NCBI RefSeq assembly: GCF_007644105.1
Contig: NZ_VFAC01000014.1
Span: forward strand, 28,039 to 92,038
DNA: 64,000 nt
Reading direction: 5' to 3'
Source of the DNA: Elioraea rosea
Lineage (GTDB): Bacteria; Pseudomonadota; Alphaproteobacteria; Acetobacterales; Acetobacteraceae
In this document: positions 33,026 through 41,866 of the stretch, one piece after another
Numbering within the stretch: position 1 is the first letter of the stretch
Layout of the letters: each line of letters opens with the position of its first letter
Position numbers and translations under genes: made by a program
Notes under the pieces: generated by a model
What the model saw: the letters and a program-made list of their open reading frames with translations, nothing else
Told to the model about the DNA's origin: nothing
The model's database searches: none

Positions 33026-35365
33026 ATGGACGCAGGCGTGAGGCAGTTCGGGATCGGCCAGCCGGTGCGGCGCAGCGAGGACCCGCGCCTGTTGCGCGGG
33101 ATGGGCCGCTATACGGACGACGTCGCCATCCTCTCCGCGCCTGGCGCACTGCATGCCGCCTTCGTCCGCTCGCCGCACGCCCATGCGCGGATCGGCGGGA
33201 TCGATGTCTCCGCGGCGCTCGCCCTCCCCGGCGTGGTTGCCGTGGTGACGGGAGAGGACCTGCGCGAGGCGGGCAGGGGCCTGCTTCCCTGCCAGTTGCC
33301 GATCCCCGGCGCGTCGTTCCCGCCGCGGCTCGCCCTGCCGCACGACGCCGCCCGCCATGTCGGCGAGGCGGTGGCGATGGTCGTCGCCGAGACCGCTGCC
33401 GCGGCTGAGGACGGCGTCGAGGCCGTTGCGATCGACTGGCAGGAACTGCCGCCCGTCATCGGCATCGGCGCCGCCGGGGAAGCCGAGCCGATCCACCCAG
33501 AGGTGCCGGGCAACCGCGTATTCTCCTGGCAATCGGGTGACGCGGCGGCGACGGATCGTGCCTTCGCCGCGGCCGACCGTGTCATCGGGACGACGCTTCG
33601 GGTGAACCGCGTCGCGCCCGCGCCGCTCGAGACCCGGGGCGCGCTCGCCGCGTTCGATCCCGGCTCGGGCCGCTGGACCCTGACCACCGGCACGCAGGGT
33701 ACGGCCGAGGCGCATGGCGAGCTCACCGGCTTCGCCGTGCCTGCCCCTCGCCAGGCGCTGCGCATCCTCACGCCCGATGTCGGGGGCGGGTTCGGGATGA
33801 AGAACCATGCCTACCCGGAGCACGTCGCGCTCATGCACGCGGCCGAGCGGCTTGGCAGGCCGGTGCGCTGGCTCTCGGGCCGGACGGAGGCGTTCCTCTC
33901 CGACAGTGCGGGGCGGGACCATGAGATCACGGTATCGTTGGCCTTCGACGCCGCGCACCGCATCCTCGCTGTGCGCTGGCGCTGGCTTTCCGATCTCGGC
34001 GCCTACTGTGCGGGCGCCGGACCGTTCGTCGCCACGCTCGGCGCGCCGCGGATCGCCGCCGGGCCCTACGACATTCCCGCCTTCCATCTCGCGAGCGAGG
34101 GGTATCTCACCAACACCGCGCCGATCGACGCCTATCGCGGCGCGGGCAAGCCGGAGGCAGCCTTCGCGCTCGAGGTCGCGCTCGACACCGCCGCGCGGGA
34201 GCTCGGCGTCGACCCGGCAGAGCTCAGGCGGATCAACCTCGTGTCCGCCTCGGCGATGCCCTACCGGTCCGTCACCGGCCAGGTGTTCGACAGCGGCGAC
34301 TTCCCGCGCGTCCTCGACACGGCGCTCGCGCTCGCCGACCGGCCCGGCTTCGCCGCCCGGAAGGAAGAGGCGGCGCGGCGGGGCAAGCTCCGTGGCCTCG
34401 GCTTCGGCTGCTATGTCGAGCCCTCGGGGTTCCGGGACAACCGCGTGATGCTCGCCTTCGACCGCGCGGGCGGGGTGACGCTGACGACTTCGGCCGTGAC
34501 CAACGGCCAGCCGCACGAGACCGTGTTCGCCCAGGTTCTGCATGATCGTCTCGGCATTCCCTTCGAGAAGATCAGGGTGGTGCAGGGCGATTCGGATGTC
34601 TCCGGCCACGCCTCGGGCACGGCGGGGTCGCGCTCGATGACGCTCTCCGGCATCGGCATCCTCCGCTGTGCCGACGTGATCGAGGCGAAGGGCAAGCGGA
34701 TCGCTGCACGGCTCCTCGAGGCGGCCGAGCAGGACATGCTGGCCGAACGCGGCCATTTCCGCGTCGCCGGAACCGACAGGGGGGTGAGCCTGCAGGCGGT
34801 TGCCCAGGCCGCCTGGAACCCTGCCATGGTGCCTGAGGATGAGAGCCTCGGCCTCGAGGCCGCCGCCCACCCGGTGCAGCGCGTGCCGAACTACCCCAAC
34901 GGGTGCCACGTCGCCGAGGTCGAGATCGATGCCGATACGGGCAGGGTGGCGCTCGTTGCCTATTCGGCGGTCAATGATTTCGGTGTCGTGGTCAATCCTC
35001 TGACGCTGCGCGGCCAGGTGGTCGGCGGCATCGCCCAAGGGGCCGGGCAGATCCTGCTCGAGGACCTTGCCTACGACGCGGCGAGCGGGCAGGCGGTGAC
35101 GGCGAGCCTGATGGATTATGCGCTGCCGCGGGCCGACGACCTTCCGGCCTTCGCCTGGGAGACGGTGGAGATCCCCGCGACCACCAACCCGCTCGGGGTC
35201 AAGGGCTGCGGCGAGGCGGGCTGTGCCGGCGCCATGCCGGCGGTGCTCAACGCCGTGAACGACGCGCTCGCCTCCGCAGGTGCGGGGCCGATCGACATGC
35301 CCGCCACGCCCGAGCGCGTGTGGCGGGCGCTCCGGGATGGACGGAGATCCGACACGGCGGCGTGA
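33026..35365 (+). CDS. Xanthine dehydrogenase-family molybdopterin-binding large subunit
   Basis: 779-aa molybdenum hydroxylase large subunit. The N-terminal IGQPVRRSEDPRLLRGMGRY and the aldehyde-oxidase-like VRSPHAHARI are present. The active-site loop is AYRGAGK (369-375), so it lacks the Cys of true form I CO dehydrogenase. The catalytic base is Glu730 in GVKGCGEAGC. I use the ATG at 33026 with its GGAGG ribosome site rather than the TTG at 33005. The usual 2Fe-2S and FAD subunit genes are not adjacent, so it either pairs with distant subunits or accepts another electron carrier. Hydroxylation of an aromatic or N-heterocyclic substrate is the likely role. Confidence 0.88.
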   Translation: MDAGVRQFGIGQPVRRSEDPRLLRGMGRYTDDVAILSAPGALHAAFVRSPHAHARIGGIDVSAALALPGVVAVVTGEDLREAGRGLLPCQLPIPGASFPPRLALPHDAARHVGEAVAMVVAETAAAAEDGVEAVAIDWQELPPVIGIGAAGEAEPIHPEVPGNRVFSWQSGDAAATDRAFAAADRVIGTTLRVNRVAPAPLETRGALAAFDPGSGRWTLTTGTQGTAEAHGELTGFAVPAPRQALRILTPDVGGGFGMKNHAYPEHVALMHAAERLGRPVRWLSGRTEAFLSDSAGRDHEITVSLAFDAAHRILAVRWRWLSDLGAYCAGAGPFVATLGAPRIAAGPYDIPAFHLASEGYLTNTAPIDAYRGAGKPEAAFALEVALDTAARELGVDPAELRRINLVSASAMPYRSVTGQVFDSGDFPRVLDTALALADRPGFAARKEEAARRGKLRGLGFGCYVEPSGFRDNRVMLAFDRAGGVTLTTSAVTNGQPHETVFAQVLHDRLGIPFEKIRVVQGDSDVSGHASGTAGSRSMTLSGIGILRCADVIEAKGKRIAARLLEAAEQDMLAERGHFRVAGTDRGVSLQAVAQAAWNPAMVPEDESLGLEAAAHPVQRVPNYPNGCHVAEVEIDADTGRVALVAYSAVNDFGVVVNPLTLRGQVVGGIAQGAGQILLEDLAYDAASGQAVTASLMDYALPRADDLPAFAWETVEIPATTNPLGVKGCGEAGCAGAMPAVLNAVNDALASAGAGPIDMPATPERVWRALRDGRRSDTAA

Positions 35366-35401
35366 TGGCGGGTTGCGGAAACGCCAGCTGGCCCCTTTTT
35401 T
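35366..35401 (+). terminator. Candidate rho-independent terminator
   Basis: Imperfect stem TGGCG...CGCCA (35366-35386) with extra TT/AA pairing, followed by a GC stretch and a run of six T. It starts right after the molybdenum hydroxylase stop codon. The stem is short, so confidence is modest. Confidence 0.4.
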
Positions 35402-35517
35402 GCTCAGAGAACGTCCCGGCGTATGTATCGGAACGTTTCGCGCGTTGCGGCTGTCCCGCCCCGATGGCAGGGTGAGAGCCGGCAGAGGCGCTGACGCAGG
35501 GGAGCTTTGGCGCGTCC

Positions 35518-36630
35518 ATGCGCGTGATCACGCAGATCGGTCTGGTGGTGGTGGCAGCGGCCGCGGGTGCCGCCTGGCACCTTTACGGCGAGCAGGTCGG
35601 CCTGCCGCGCCCGCTCGCCCTCGTCGGGCTCGAGCGGGAAGGGCCGGCGGCGCCCGCGCGTCCCGCAGGGGGCGGCCAGCAGGTCGTCGCTGCGCCAGTC
35701 CGCGTCGGCACGGTCATCGAGCGGGTGGAAAGCGTCGGCTCCGCCCGTGCGCGCGACGCGATCACGCTCACCAGCCGGGTGTCCGGCATCGTCTCCGTGA
35801 TCCGCTTCGAGGAAGGCCAGCTCGTGAAGGCCGGCGACGTGCTCGTCGAGTTCGACCGCGGCACCCAGGAGGCCGAGCGCGACCAGGCGCGCGCCCAGCT
35901 CGACGATGCCCGCACCCGGCTGAACCGCGCCCGCCAGCTCCGCGCCACCCAGGCGGTCGCCGAGGCGCAGATCGACCAGCTCGAGGCGGGCCTCCGCCAG
36001 GCCGAGGCGCGCCTTCGCCAGACCGAGGCGAAGATCGAGGAGATGAAGATCGTCGCCCCCTTCGACGGCCGCGTCGGAATCCGCCAGGTGAGCCTCGGCG
36101 CGCTGGTGCCCCCCGGCGCCGTGGTGACGACGCTCGATGACCTGTCGCGCATGCGCATCGAGTTCGCGATCCCCGAGGTGTTCGTTGCCCGCCTCGCCCA
36201 GGGCATGCCGGTGACCGCCTCCAACCCCGCCTTCGGAGAGCGAAGCTTCACCGGAACCGTCGAGGTCGTGGACACGCGGATCGATCCGGCCACGCGTGCG
36301 GTCAGGCTCGTCGCCGCCTTCGAGAACCAGGACGAGGCCTTGAAGCCCGGCATGTTCATGAACATCGAGCTGACGCTGTCGCGGCGCGAGACCGCGATGA
36401 TGGTGCCGGAGGAATCGATCGACCCGGTGGCCGACCGGACCTTCGTCTTCGCCGTGCGCAACGGCCGCGCGGTGCGCCAGGAGGTCAAGCTCGGCACGCG
36501 CCTCTCCGGCGAGGTCGAGGTTCTCGACGGGCTGTCGGTCGAGGACCAGGTGGTGGTGCGCGGGCTGCAGAGGCTGCGTAACGGCCAGCCTGTGACCGTC
36601 ACCGAAGTGATGCGCCGGCCAGTAAGCTGA
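35518..36630 (+). CDS. RND efflux periplasmic adaptor (membrane fusion protein), first system
   Basis: 370-aa HlyD/AcrA-type adaptor with an N-terminal membrane anchor (VITQIGLVVVAAAAGAAWHL). The lipoyl half-motifs are ITLTSRVSGIVSVIRFEEGQLVKAGDVL and IVAPFDGRVGIRQVSLGALV. A Gln/Glu-rich helical hairpin (about 120-180) lies between them. A beta-barrel and membrane-proximal domain follow. It links the RND pump encoded next (22-base gap) to an outer-membrane channel, whose gene is not in this window. Confidence 0.92.
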   Translation: MRVITQIGLVVVAAAAGAAWHLYGEQVGLPRPLALVGLEREGPAAPARPAGGGQQVVAAPVRVGTVIERVESVGSARARDAITLTSRVSGIVSVIRFEEGQLVKAGDVLVEFDRGTQEAERDQARAQLDDARTRLNRARQLRATQAVAEAQIDQLEAGLRQAEARLRQTEAKIEEMKIVAPFDGRVGIRQVSLGALVPPGAVVTTLDDLSRMRIEFAIPEVFVARLAQGMPVTASNPAFGERSFTGTVEVVDTRIDPATRAVRLVAAFENQDEALKPGMFMNIELTLSRRETAMMVPEESIDPVADRTFVFAVRNGRAVRQEVKLGTRLSGEVEVLDGLSVEDQVVVRGLQRLRNGQPVTVTEVMRRPVS

Positions 36631-36652
36631 CAAGGTGAGCTGAGCCCCGCCC

Positions 36653-39600
36653 ATGGTCCTCTCCGATACCTCGATCAAGCGTCCGGTCTTCGCGACCGTC
36701 ATCTCCCTCCTGCTCATCGTTCTCGGCCTCGCGAGCTTCCAGCGCCTGCCGATCCGCGAGCTGCCCGACATCGACCCGCCGATCGTCTCGGTGACGACGG
36801 CCTACAAGGGCGCCTCGGCCCCGGTCGTCGAAAGCCAGATCACCGAGATCATCGAAAGCAGCGTCGCCGGCATCGAGGGCATCAAGACGATCTCCTCTGT
36901 CAGTCGCGACGAGCGCAGCCAGGTTTCGATCGAGTTCAGGCTGAACCGGCCGGTCGACAGCGCGGCGAACGACGTGCGCGACCGGGTCGCGCGCGCGCTG
37001 AACCGCCTGCCGGAGACGGCCGACGCACCCGTCGTCGCCAAGGTCGACGGCGATGCGCGGGCGATCCTCTGGGTGATGCTGACCTCGAACCGCCACTCGG
37101 GGCTCGAGCTCACCGACATCGCGCGCACGCTGATGATCGACCGCCTCTCGGTCGTCGACGGCGTGGCGAACGTCCTCGTCAACGGCGAGAGACGCTTCTC
37201 CATGCGCGTCTGGCTCGACCGACGCGCGCTCGCCGCGCGCGGCCTGACGGTCGAGGACGTCGAGAACGCCATCCGCCGCGAGAATGTCGAGCTTCCCGGC
37301 GGGCGGCTCGAGAGCGGGGCGCGCGAGTTTTCGGTGCGCACCGACACGCGGCTTTCGACGCCGCAGCAGTTCCGCAACATCGTCGTCCGCCGAACCGGCG
37401 AGACGCAGGTGCTTCTGGCGGACGTGGCGCGCGTCGAGATCGGGCCGGAGGACGACCGAGGCGAGGTGCGCGTCAACCGCGAGAACGCCGTCGGCCTCGG
37501 CATCGTGCGCCAGTCGAAGGCCAACACCCTCTCTGTCGCCGACGGGGTGAAGGCGGAGCTCGAGCACCTCAAGCTCATCCTCCCCGAGGGCGTGAACCTC
37601 GTCTTCGGCTACGACGAGAGCCTGTTCATCGCGCAGTCCATCTACGAGGTGTTCCACGCGCTGTTCATCGCACTCGGCCTCGTCGTCGGGGTGATCTTCA
37701 TCTTCCTGCGCAGCGTGCGTGCGACGATCATCCCCGCCGTCGCCATCCCCGTCTCGATCATCGGCTCGTTCATCGTGATGGCCGCGCTGGGCTTCTCGCT
37801 GAACGTGCTGACGCTGCTCGGCCTCGTTCTCGCCATCGGCCTCGTCGTCGACGACGCGATCGTCGTGCTCGAGAACGTCCATCGCCGCATCGAGGAGGGC
37901 GAGGACCCGCTCTACGCCTCCTACCATGGCGCGCGGCAGATCGCCTTCGCCGTGATTGCGACCACGCTCGTGCTGATCGCCGTGTTCCTGCCGATCTCCT
38001 TCCTCGAGGGGCAGACGGGTCGCCTCTTCACTGAGTTCGGCTTCGCGCTCGCCGCCTCCGTGGCGGTCTCGGGCTTCGTCGCGCTGTCGCTCACCCCGAT
38101 GATGTGCTCGAAGCTGTTGCGGCCGCACAACGAGGAGAGCCGCCTGATCCGCTGGACCGAGCCTGCCTTCACCGGGCTCAACGGCGGGTTCCGCTGGCTT
38201 CTCGAGCGCTGCCTCCGCGCGCCGCTGCTCGTTCTCGCCGGTGCGCTTGCGCTCTCGGGCGTCGCGGCCCTGCTGTTCGTGGCCGTGCCCAAGGAGTTCA
38301 CTCCGGTGGAGGACCGCGGCGTCGTCATCATTCCGACGACCGGGCCGGAGGGTGCGACCTTCCCCTACATGCGCGAGCAGGTGCGCCAGCTCGAGGATCT
38401 CGTCTGGCCCTATGTCGAGCGTGGCGACGCGGTGACCATCTTCGCCTCGATGGGCGGGTTCCAACGCCCTGCCGTGCCGAACACCGCCAACGTCTTCATC
38501 CGCCTCTCGCCGTGGAAGGAGCGAAGCGTCAAGCAGCAGGAGATCGTCCGCGAGGTCTTCCCGAAGCTGCAGGCGGTGCCTGGCGTGCGCGCCTTCGCGA
38601 TCAACCCCGGCAGCCTCGGCCAGCGCGGCTTCCAGCCCCCCGTGCAGTTCGTCCTGCAGGGGCCCGACTACGATACGCTCGTCGAATGGCGCGATGCGAT
38701 GCTGGACCGGGCCCGGCAGAATCCGAACCTGCTCAACGTCGACAGCAACTTCCGAGAGACCAAGCCGGAGATGAAGGTCGACATCGACCGCCGGCGTGCC
38801 GCCGATCTCGGCGTGTCGATCGAGACCATCGGACGGACGATCGAGACGATGATGGGCTCGCGCGAGGTCGGCAACTACGTCGAGCGCGGCCAGGAGTACA
38901 AGGTGATCATGCAGGCCGAGGCGGCCGAACGCATCACCCCGCATGACCTGACGAACATCCTCGTGCGAACGACAAGCGGCCAGCTCATCCCGCTCTCCTC
39001 GCTCATCACCGTGACGGAGCGTGCCCGGCCGCAGGAGCTTCGGCGCGAGGACCGTATCCGCGCCATCACCGTCACCGCGAGCCTAGGGCCGGGCTACTCG
39101 CTCGGCGAAGCGCTCGACTTCATGGACCGCACCGCCGCCGAAGTGCTGCCGCCCGAGGCGCGCGTGACCTATCGCGGCCAGAGCCTCGAGTTCCGCGAGA
39201 GCTCGACCGCGCTCTACATCACCTTCGCGCTCGCGCTGCTCATCGTGTTCCTCGTCCTTGCGGCGCAGTTCGAGAGCTTCATCCACCCCTTCATCATCCT
39301 GCTTTCGACACCCTTGGCGCTGACAGGAGGGTTGCTCGCGCTCTACGTGATGGGGTTGTCGCTCAACATCTTCAGCCAGATCGGCATGATCCTGCTGATC
39401 GGCCTGATGGCGAAGAACGGCATCCTCGTCGTCGAGTTCGCCAACCAGCTCCGAGCCGACGGCATGTCGGTTCGCGATGCCGTGCTCGAAGCCTCCGTCG
39501 CGCGGCTGAGGCCCATCCTGATGACGACCATCGCCACCATCCTCGGCGCCTGGCCTCTGGCCGACGCGCGGGGCGCGGGAGCGGAAAGCCGCGAGGCGCT

Positions 39601-39793
39601 CGGCGTCGTCATCATCGGCGGCATGGGCTTCTCGACGCTGATCACCCTCTTCGCCATCCCCGCGCTCTATCTGCTGCTCGCGCCGATGACGAGGCCGATC
39701 GGCGAGATCGCGCGCAGGCTCGGCGAGTACGACAAGAGCGATGCGGCCAAGGGCAAGCCGCCGGGCGGCCACGCGCCTGCGCCTGCGGAATAG
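36653..39793 (+). CDS. RND multidrug efflux permease, HAE-1 type, first system
   Basis: 1046-aa trimeric RND pump. The opening SIKRPVFATVISLLLIVLGL is the first helix. The proton-relay pair Asp400-Asp401 is in IGLVVDDAIVVLEN, and the repeat halves and AKNGILVVEFANQLR segment are intact. The motif GYDESLFIAQSIYEVFHALF precedes helix 2. It is most like the MexF/MdtB/AcrB-related pumps. It exports hydrophobic or amphiphilic compounds with the adaptor. The enoyl-CoA hydratase gene follows after 68 bases. Confidence 0.94.
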   Translation: MVLSDTSIKRPVFATVISLLLIVLGLASFQRLPIRELPDIDPPIVSVTTAYKGASAPVVESQITEIIESSVAGIEGIKTISSVSRDERSQVSIEFRLNRPVDSAANDVRDRVARALNRLPETADAPVVAKVDGDARAILWVMLTSNRHSGLELTDIARTLMIDRLSVVDGVANVLVNGERRFSMRVWLDRRALAARGLTVEDVENAIRRENVELPGGRLESGAREFSVRTDTRLSTPQQFRNIVVRRTGETQVLLADVARVEIGPEDDRGEVRVNRENAVGLGIVRQSKANTLSVADGVKAELEHLKLILPEGVNLVFGYDESLFIAQSIYEVFHALFIALGLVVGVIFIFLRSVRATIIPAVAIPVSIIGSFIVMAALGFSLNVLTLLGLVLAIGLVVDDAIVVLENVHRRIEEGEDPLYASYHGARQIAFAVIATTLVLIAVFLPISFLEGQTGRLFTEFGFALAASVAVSGFVALSLTPMMCSKLLRPHNEESRLIRWTEPAFTGLNGGFRWLLERCLRAPLLVLAGALALSGVAALLFVAVPKEFTPVEDRGVVIIPTTGPEGATFPYMREQVRQLEDLVWPYVERGDAVTIFASMGGFQRPAVPNTANVFIRLSPWKERSVKQQEIVREVFPKLQAVPGVRAFAINPGSLGQRGFQPPVQFVLQGPDYDTLVEWRDAMLDRARQNPNLLNVDSNFRETKPEMKVDIDRRRAADLGVSIETIGRTIETMMGSREVGNYVERGQEYKVIMQAEAAERITPHDLTNILVRTTSGQLIPLSSLITVTERARPQELRREDRIRAITVTASLGPGYSLGEALDFMDRTAAEVLPPEARVTYRGQSLEFRESSTALYITFALALLIVFLVLAAQFESFIHPFIILLSTPLALTGGLLALYVMGLSLNIFSQIGMILLIGLMAKNGILVVEFANQLRADGMSVRDAVLEASVARLRPILMTTIATILGAWPLADARGAGAESREALGVVIIGGMGFSTLITLFAIPALYLLLAPMTRPIGEIARRLGEYDKSDAAKGKPPGGHAPAPAE

Positions 39794-39861
39794 CTGGTCC
39801 GATCTTTCCCTGTCCTCCCCGCCGTCGCAGGATGGCGCGGAGCTTGCGGGGAGGGAGAGGC

Positions 39862-40662
39862 ATGGTTCCTGGCGACAGCGTGCGGATGGCGGTCGATGCG
39901 CGCGGCGTTGCGCGCGTGACGCTGAACCGGCCGCAAGTCAGCAACGCCTATGACGAGGACATGCTCGCCACACTCCAGGCGGGTCTGCGCGAGATCGCCG
40001 GCTCGGAGGCGATCCGCGTCGTCGTCATCGCGGGCGAGGGCAAGCATTTCCAGGCCGGCGCCGATCTCACCTGGCTGAAGCGCGCTTCCGCCTACGACCC
40101 CGAGCGCGCCTTCGCCGCCTCGATGGCGACGACGCGCACGATGCAGATGCTGAACGAGCTGCCGAAGCCGACCGTCGCGATGGTGCGTGGCGCCTGCTTC
40201 GGCGGCGGCGCGGGCGTGGTGTGCTGCTGCGACGTCGCGGTGGCGGAGGAGGGCGCGATCTTCGGTCTCACGGAGGTGCGCGTCGGCGTCGCGCCCACGC
40301 CGATCTCGACGCACATGGTGCACGCGCTGGGCCTGCGCCACGCTCGCCGCTACGCGCTGACGGGCGAGCGCTTCGATGCGGCGGAAGCGAGGCGCATCGG
40401 CCTCGTGCATGAGGTGGTGTCAGCCGATGCGCTGGCCGCCAAGGTCGATGCGATCGTCGAGGAGCTTCTTCTCGCCGCCCCGGGCGCGATCGCCCGGTCG
40501 AAGGCGAGCATGCTCTCCGCGACAGGCTGGACGCTCGACGAGGCCGCCATGCACGGCCTCGCGCATGACAGCTGGATGCAGCGTGCCTCGGCGGAGGGGA
40601 AGGAGGGGCTTGCCGCCTTCCTCGAGAAGCGCCGCCCCTCCTGGTATCCGGCAAAGGGCTGA
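39862..40662 (+). CDS. Enoyl-CoA hydratase/isomerase, methylglutaconyl-CoA hydratase-like
   Basis: 266-aa crotonase. The oxyanion-hole segments are HFQAGADLTWLKRAS and ACFGGGAGVVCCCDVAVAEE; the downstream IFGLTEVRVGVAPTPISTHM is typical of the LiuC/methylglutaconyl-CoA hydratase branch of leucine degradation. The ATG at 39862 follows a GGGAGAGG ribosome site; the in-frame ATG at 39832 has none. The next gene begins 5 bases downstream. No other leucine-pathway gene is nearby, so the substrate assignment is tentative. Confidence 0.85.
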   Translation: MVPGDSVRMAVDARGVARVTLNRPQVSNAYDEDMLATLQAGLREIAGSEAIRVVVIAGEGKHFQAGADLTWLKRASAYDPERAFAASMATTRTMQMLNELPKPTVAMVRGACFGGGAGVVCCCDVAVAEEGAIFGLTEVRVGVAPTPISTHMVHALGLRHARRYALTGERFDAAEARRIGLVHEVVSADALAAKVDAIVEELLLAAPGAIARSKASMLSATGWTLDEAAMHGLAHDSWMQRASAEGKEGLAAFLEKRRPSWYPAKG

Positions 40663-40667
40663 TCGCG

Positions 40668-41744
40668 ATGGCAGACGAGATGAAGAGCTTCGAGCCCGCG
40701 CGCCTGCGCGAGATCGCGCGCACCGTGTTCGTCGCGGCGGGCTGCCCCGATGCGGAAGCGGTCGCGATCGCCGAGCACCTCGTGGATGCGAACCTCGCAG
40801 GCCATGACAGCCACGGCGTGATCCGCATCCTGCCCTATGTGAAGGCCCTGCAGCGCGGCGTGGTCGTCGCGGGGCTGACGCCTGAGGTGATCCGCCAGGA
40901 ACCGGCGCTTGCCGTCGTCGATGCCGCGAACGGGTTCGGCCAGCCCGCCGCCAATGCCGCGACCGACCGTGCCTGCGCGATGGGGGAGACGATGGGGGCG
41001 GCGACGGTTCTCGTCCGCCGCACCGGCCATGTCGGGCGCCTCGGCGCCTATGCCGAGCGTGCCGCGGCGAAGGGTTTCGCGACGATCATCCTCTGCAACG
41101 CCCCTCGGCCGGGAGGCGGGGTGATCGCGCCCTGGGGCGGGCGTGAGCGCCGCCTCGGCGCCTCGCCGATCGCGATGGGCTTCCCACGCCCCCCCGCGGC
41201 GCCCTTCGTGCTCGACTTCTCGACGAGCTACTACGCCGTGGGCAAGCTGCGCGTGGCGCGCAACAAGGGCGAGCTCCTTCCCGAACCGGCGGTGGTGACG
41301 GCCGATGGGGCGCCGACACGCGACCCCAACGCCTATTTCGGTCCGCCCGAAGGCGCGATGATCCCGTTCGGCGGCCACAAGGGCTACGCCCTGAACGTGT
41401 TCACCGACCTTCTCGCCGGCATGCTCTCCGGCGGCGGGGCGGACTATCCGCCTCCCGGAACGGATGAGCAGGGCGGCAACAACCTGCTGATCCATGCCGT
41501 CTCCGTCGAAGGAGCGACGGCGGGGCGGATGGGGAACTCGAGCCTGGCGGACGCGATCAGGGCCTATGCGGAATGGGTCACCTCCGCGACGCCGCTCGAC
41601 CCCGCCCGGCCGGTGATGCTGCCAGGCGAGCCCGAGGCGGCGGCGCGCAAGGCACGGGCAGGGGGCATCGCGTTAGACCCGAGAACGCGCGCCCAGATCG
41701 CCGAGGCGGCTGCCCTGGTTGGCGCGCCAGACCCGACCCTCTGA
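40668..41744 (+). CDS. Malate/L-lactate dehydrogenase family oxidoreductase (Ldh2 type)
   Basis: 358-aa NAD(P)-dependent oxidoreductase of the Ldh2/MDH2 family, which is unrelated to Rossmann lactate dehydrogenases. Conserved segments are HLVDANLAGHDSHGVIRILP (catalytic His), VLVRRTGHVGRLGAYAERAA, LDFSTSYYAVGKLRVARNKG and PFGGHKGYALNVFTDLLAGM. The family reduces 2-keto acids such as pyruvate, ureidoglycine-derived acids or 2,3-diketogulonate. It is co-transcribed with the crotonase gene (5-base gap). Confidence 0.88.
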   Translation: MADEMKSFEPARLREIARTVFVAAGCPDAEAVAIAEHLVDANLAGHDSHGVIRILPYVKALQRGVVVAGLTPEVIRQEPALAVVDAANGFGQPAANAATDRACAMGETMGAATVLVRRTGHVGRLGAYAERAAAKGFATIILCNAPRPGGGVIAPWGGRERRLGASPIAMGFPRPPAAPFVLDFSTSYYAVGKLRVARNKGELLPEPAVVTADGAPTRDPNAYFGPPEGAMIPFGGHKGYALNVFTDLLAGMLSGGGADYPPPGTDEQGGNNLLIHAVSVEGATAGRMGNSSLADAIRAYAEWVTSATPLDPARPVMLPGEPEAAARKARAGGIALDPRTRAQIAEAAALVGAPDPTL

Positions 41745-41782
41745 CGTCAGAGGTCATTTGCAGGCGCGCGCCAATGGATGGT

Positions 41783-41806
41783 AAACTGAACCGTATAGTT
41801 CAGTTT
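41783..41806. promoter_or_regulatory. Palindromic operator upstream of the second RND operon
   Basis: Perfect 9-bp inverted repeat AAACTGAAC / GTTCAGTTT with a 6-base CGTATA spacer. It overlaps a TATAGT -10-like hexamer (41794-41799) and lies 61 bases before the adaptor ATG. Its size and position are those of TetR-family operators that control RND pumps. No tetR gene is adjacent. Confidence 0.65.
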
Positions 41807-41866
41807 TCCTGATCGCCGCGATCAACGGGGCACATGCCCCGGCGCGGCGCCGTGCGCGAGGCTCGC

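Noticed and set aside
33026..35365. Form I carbon monoxide dehydrogenase large subunit
   Set aside because: The active-site loop is AYRGAGK, without the cysteine of the CoxL AYxCSFR signature, and coxM/coxS are absent.
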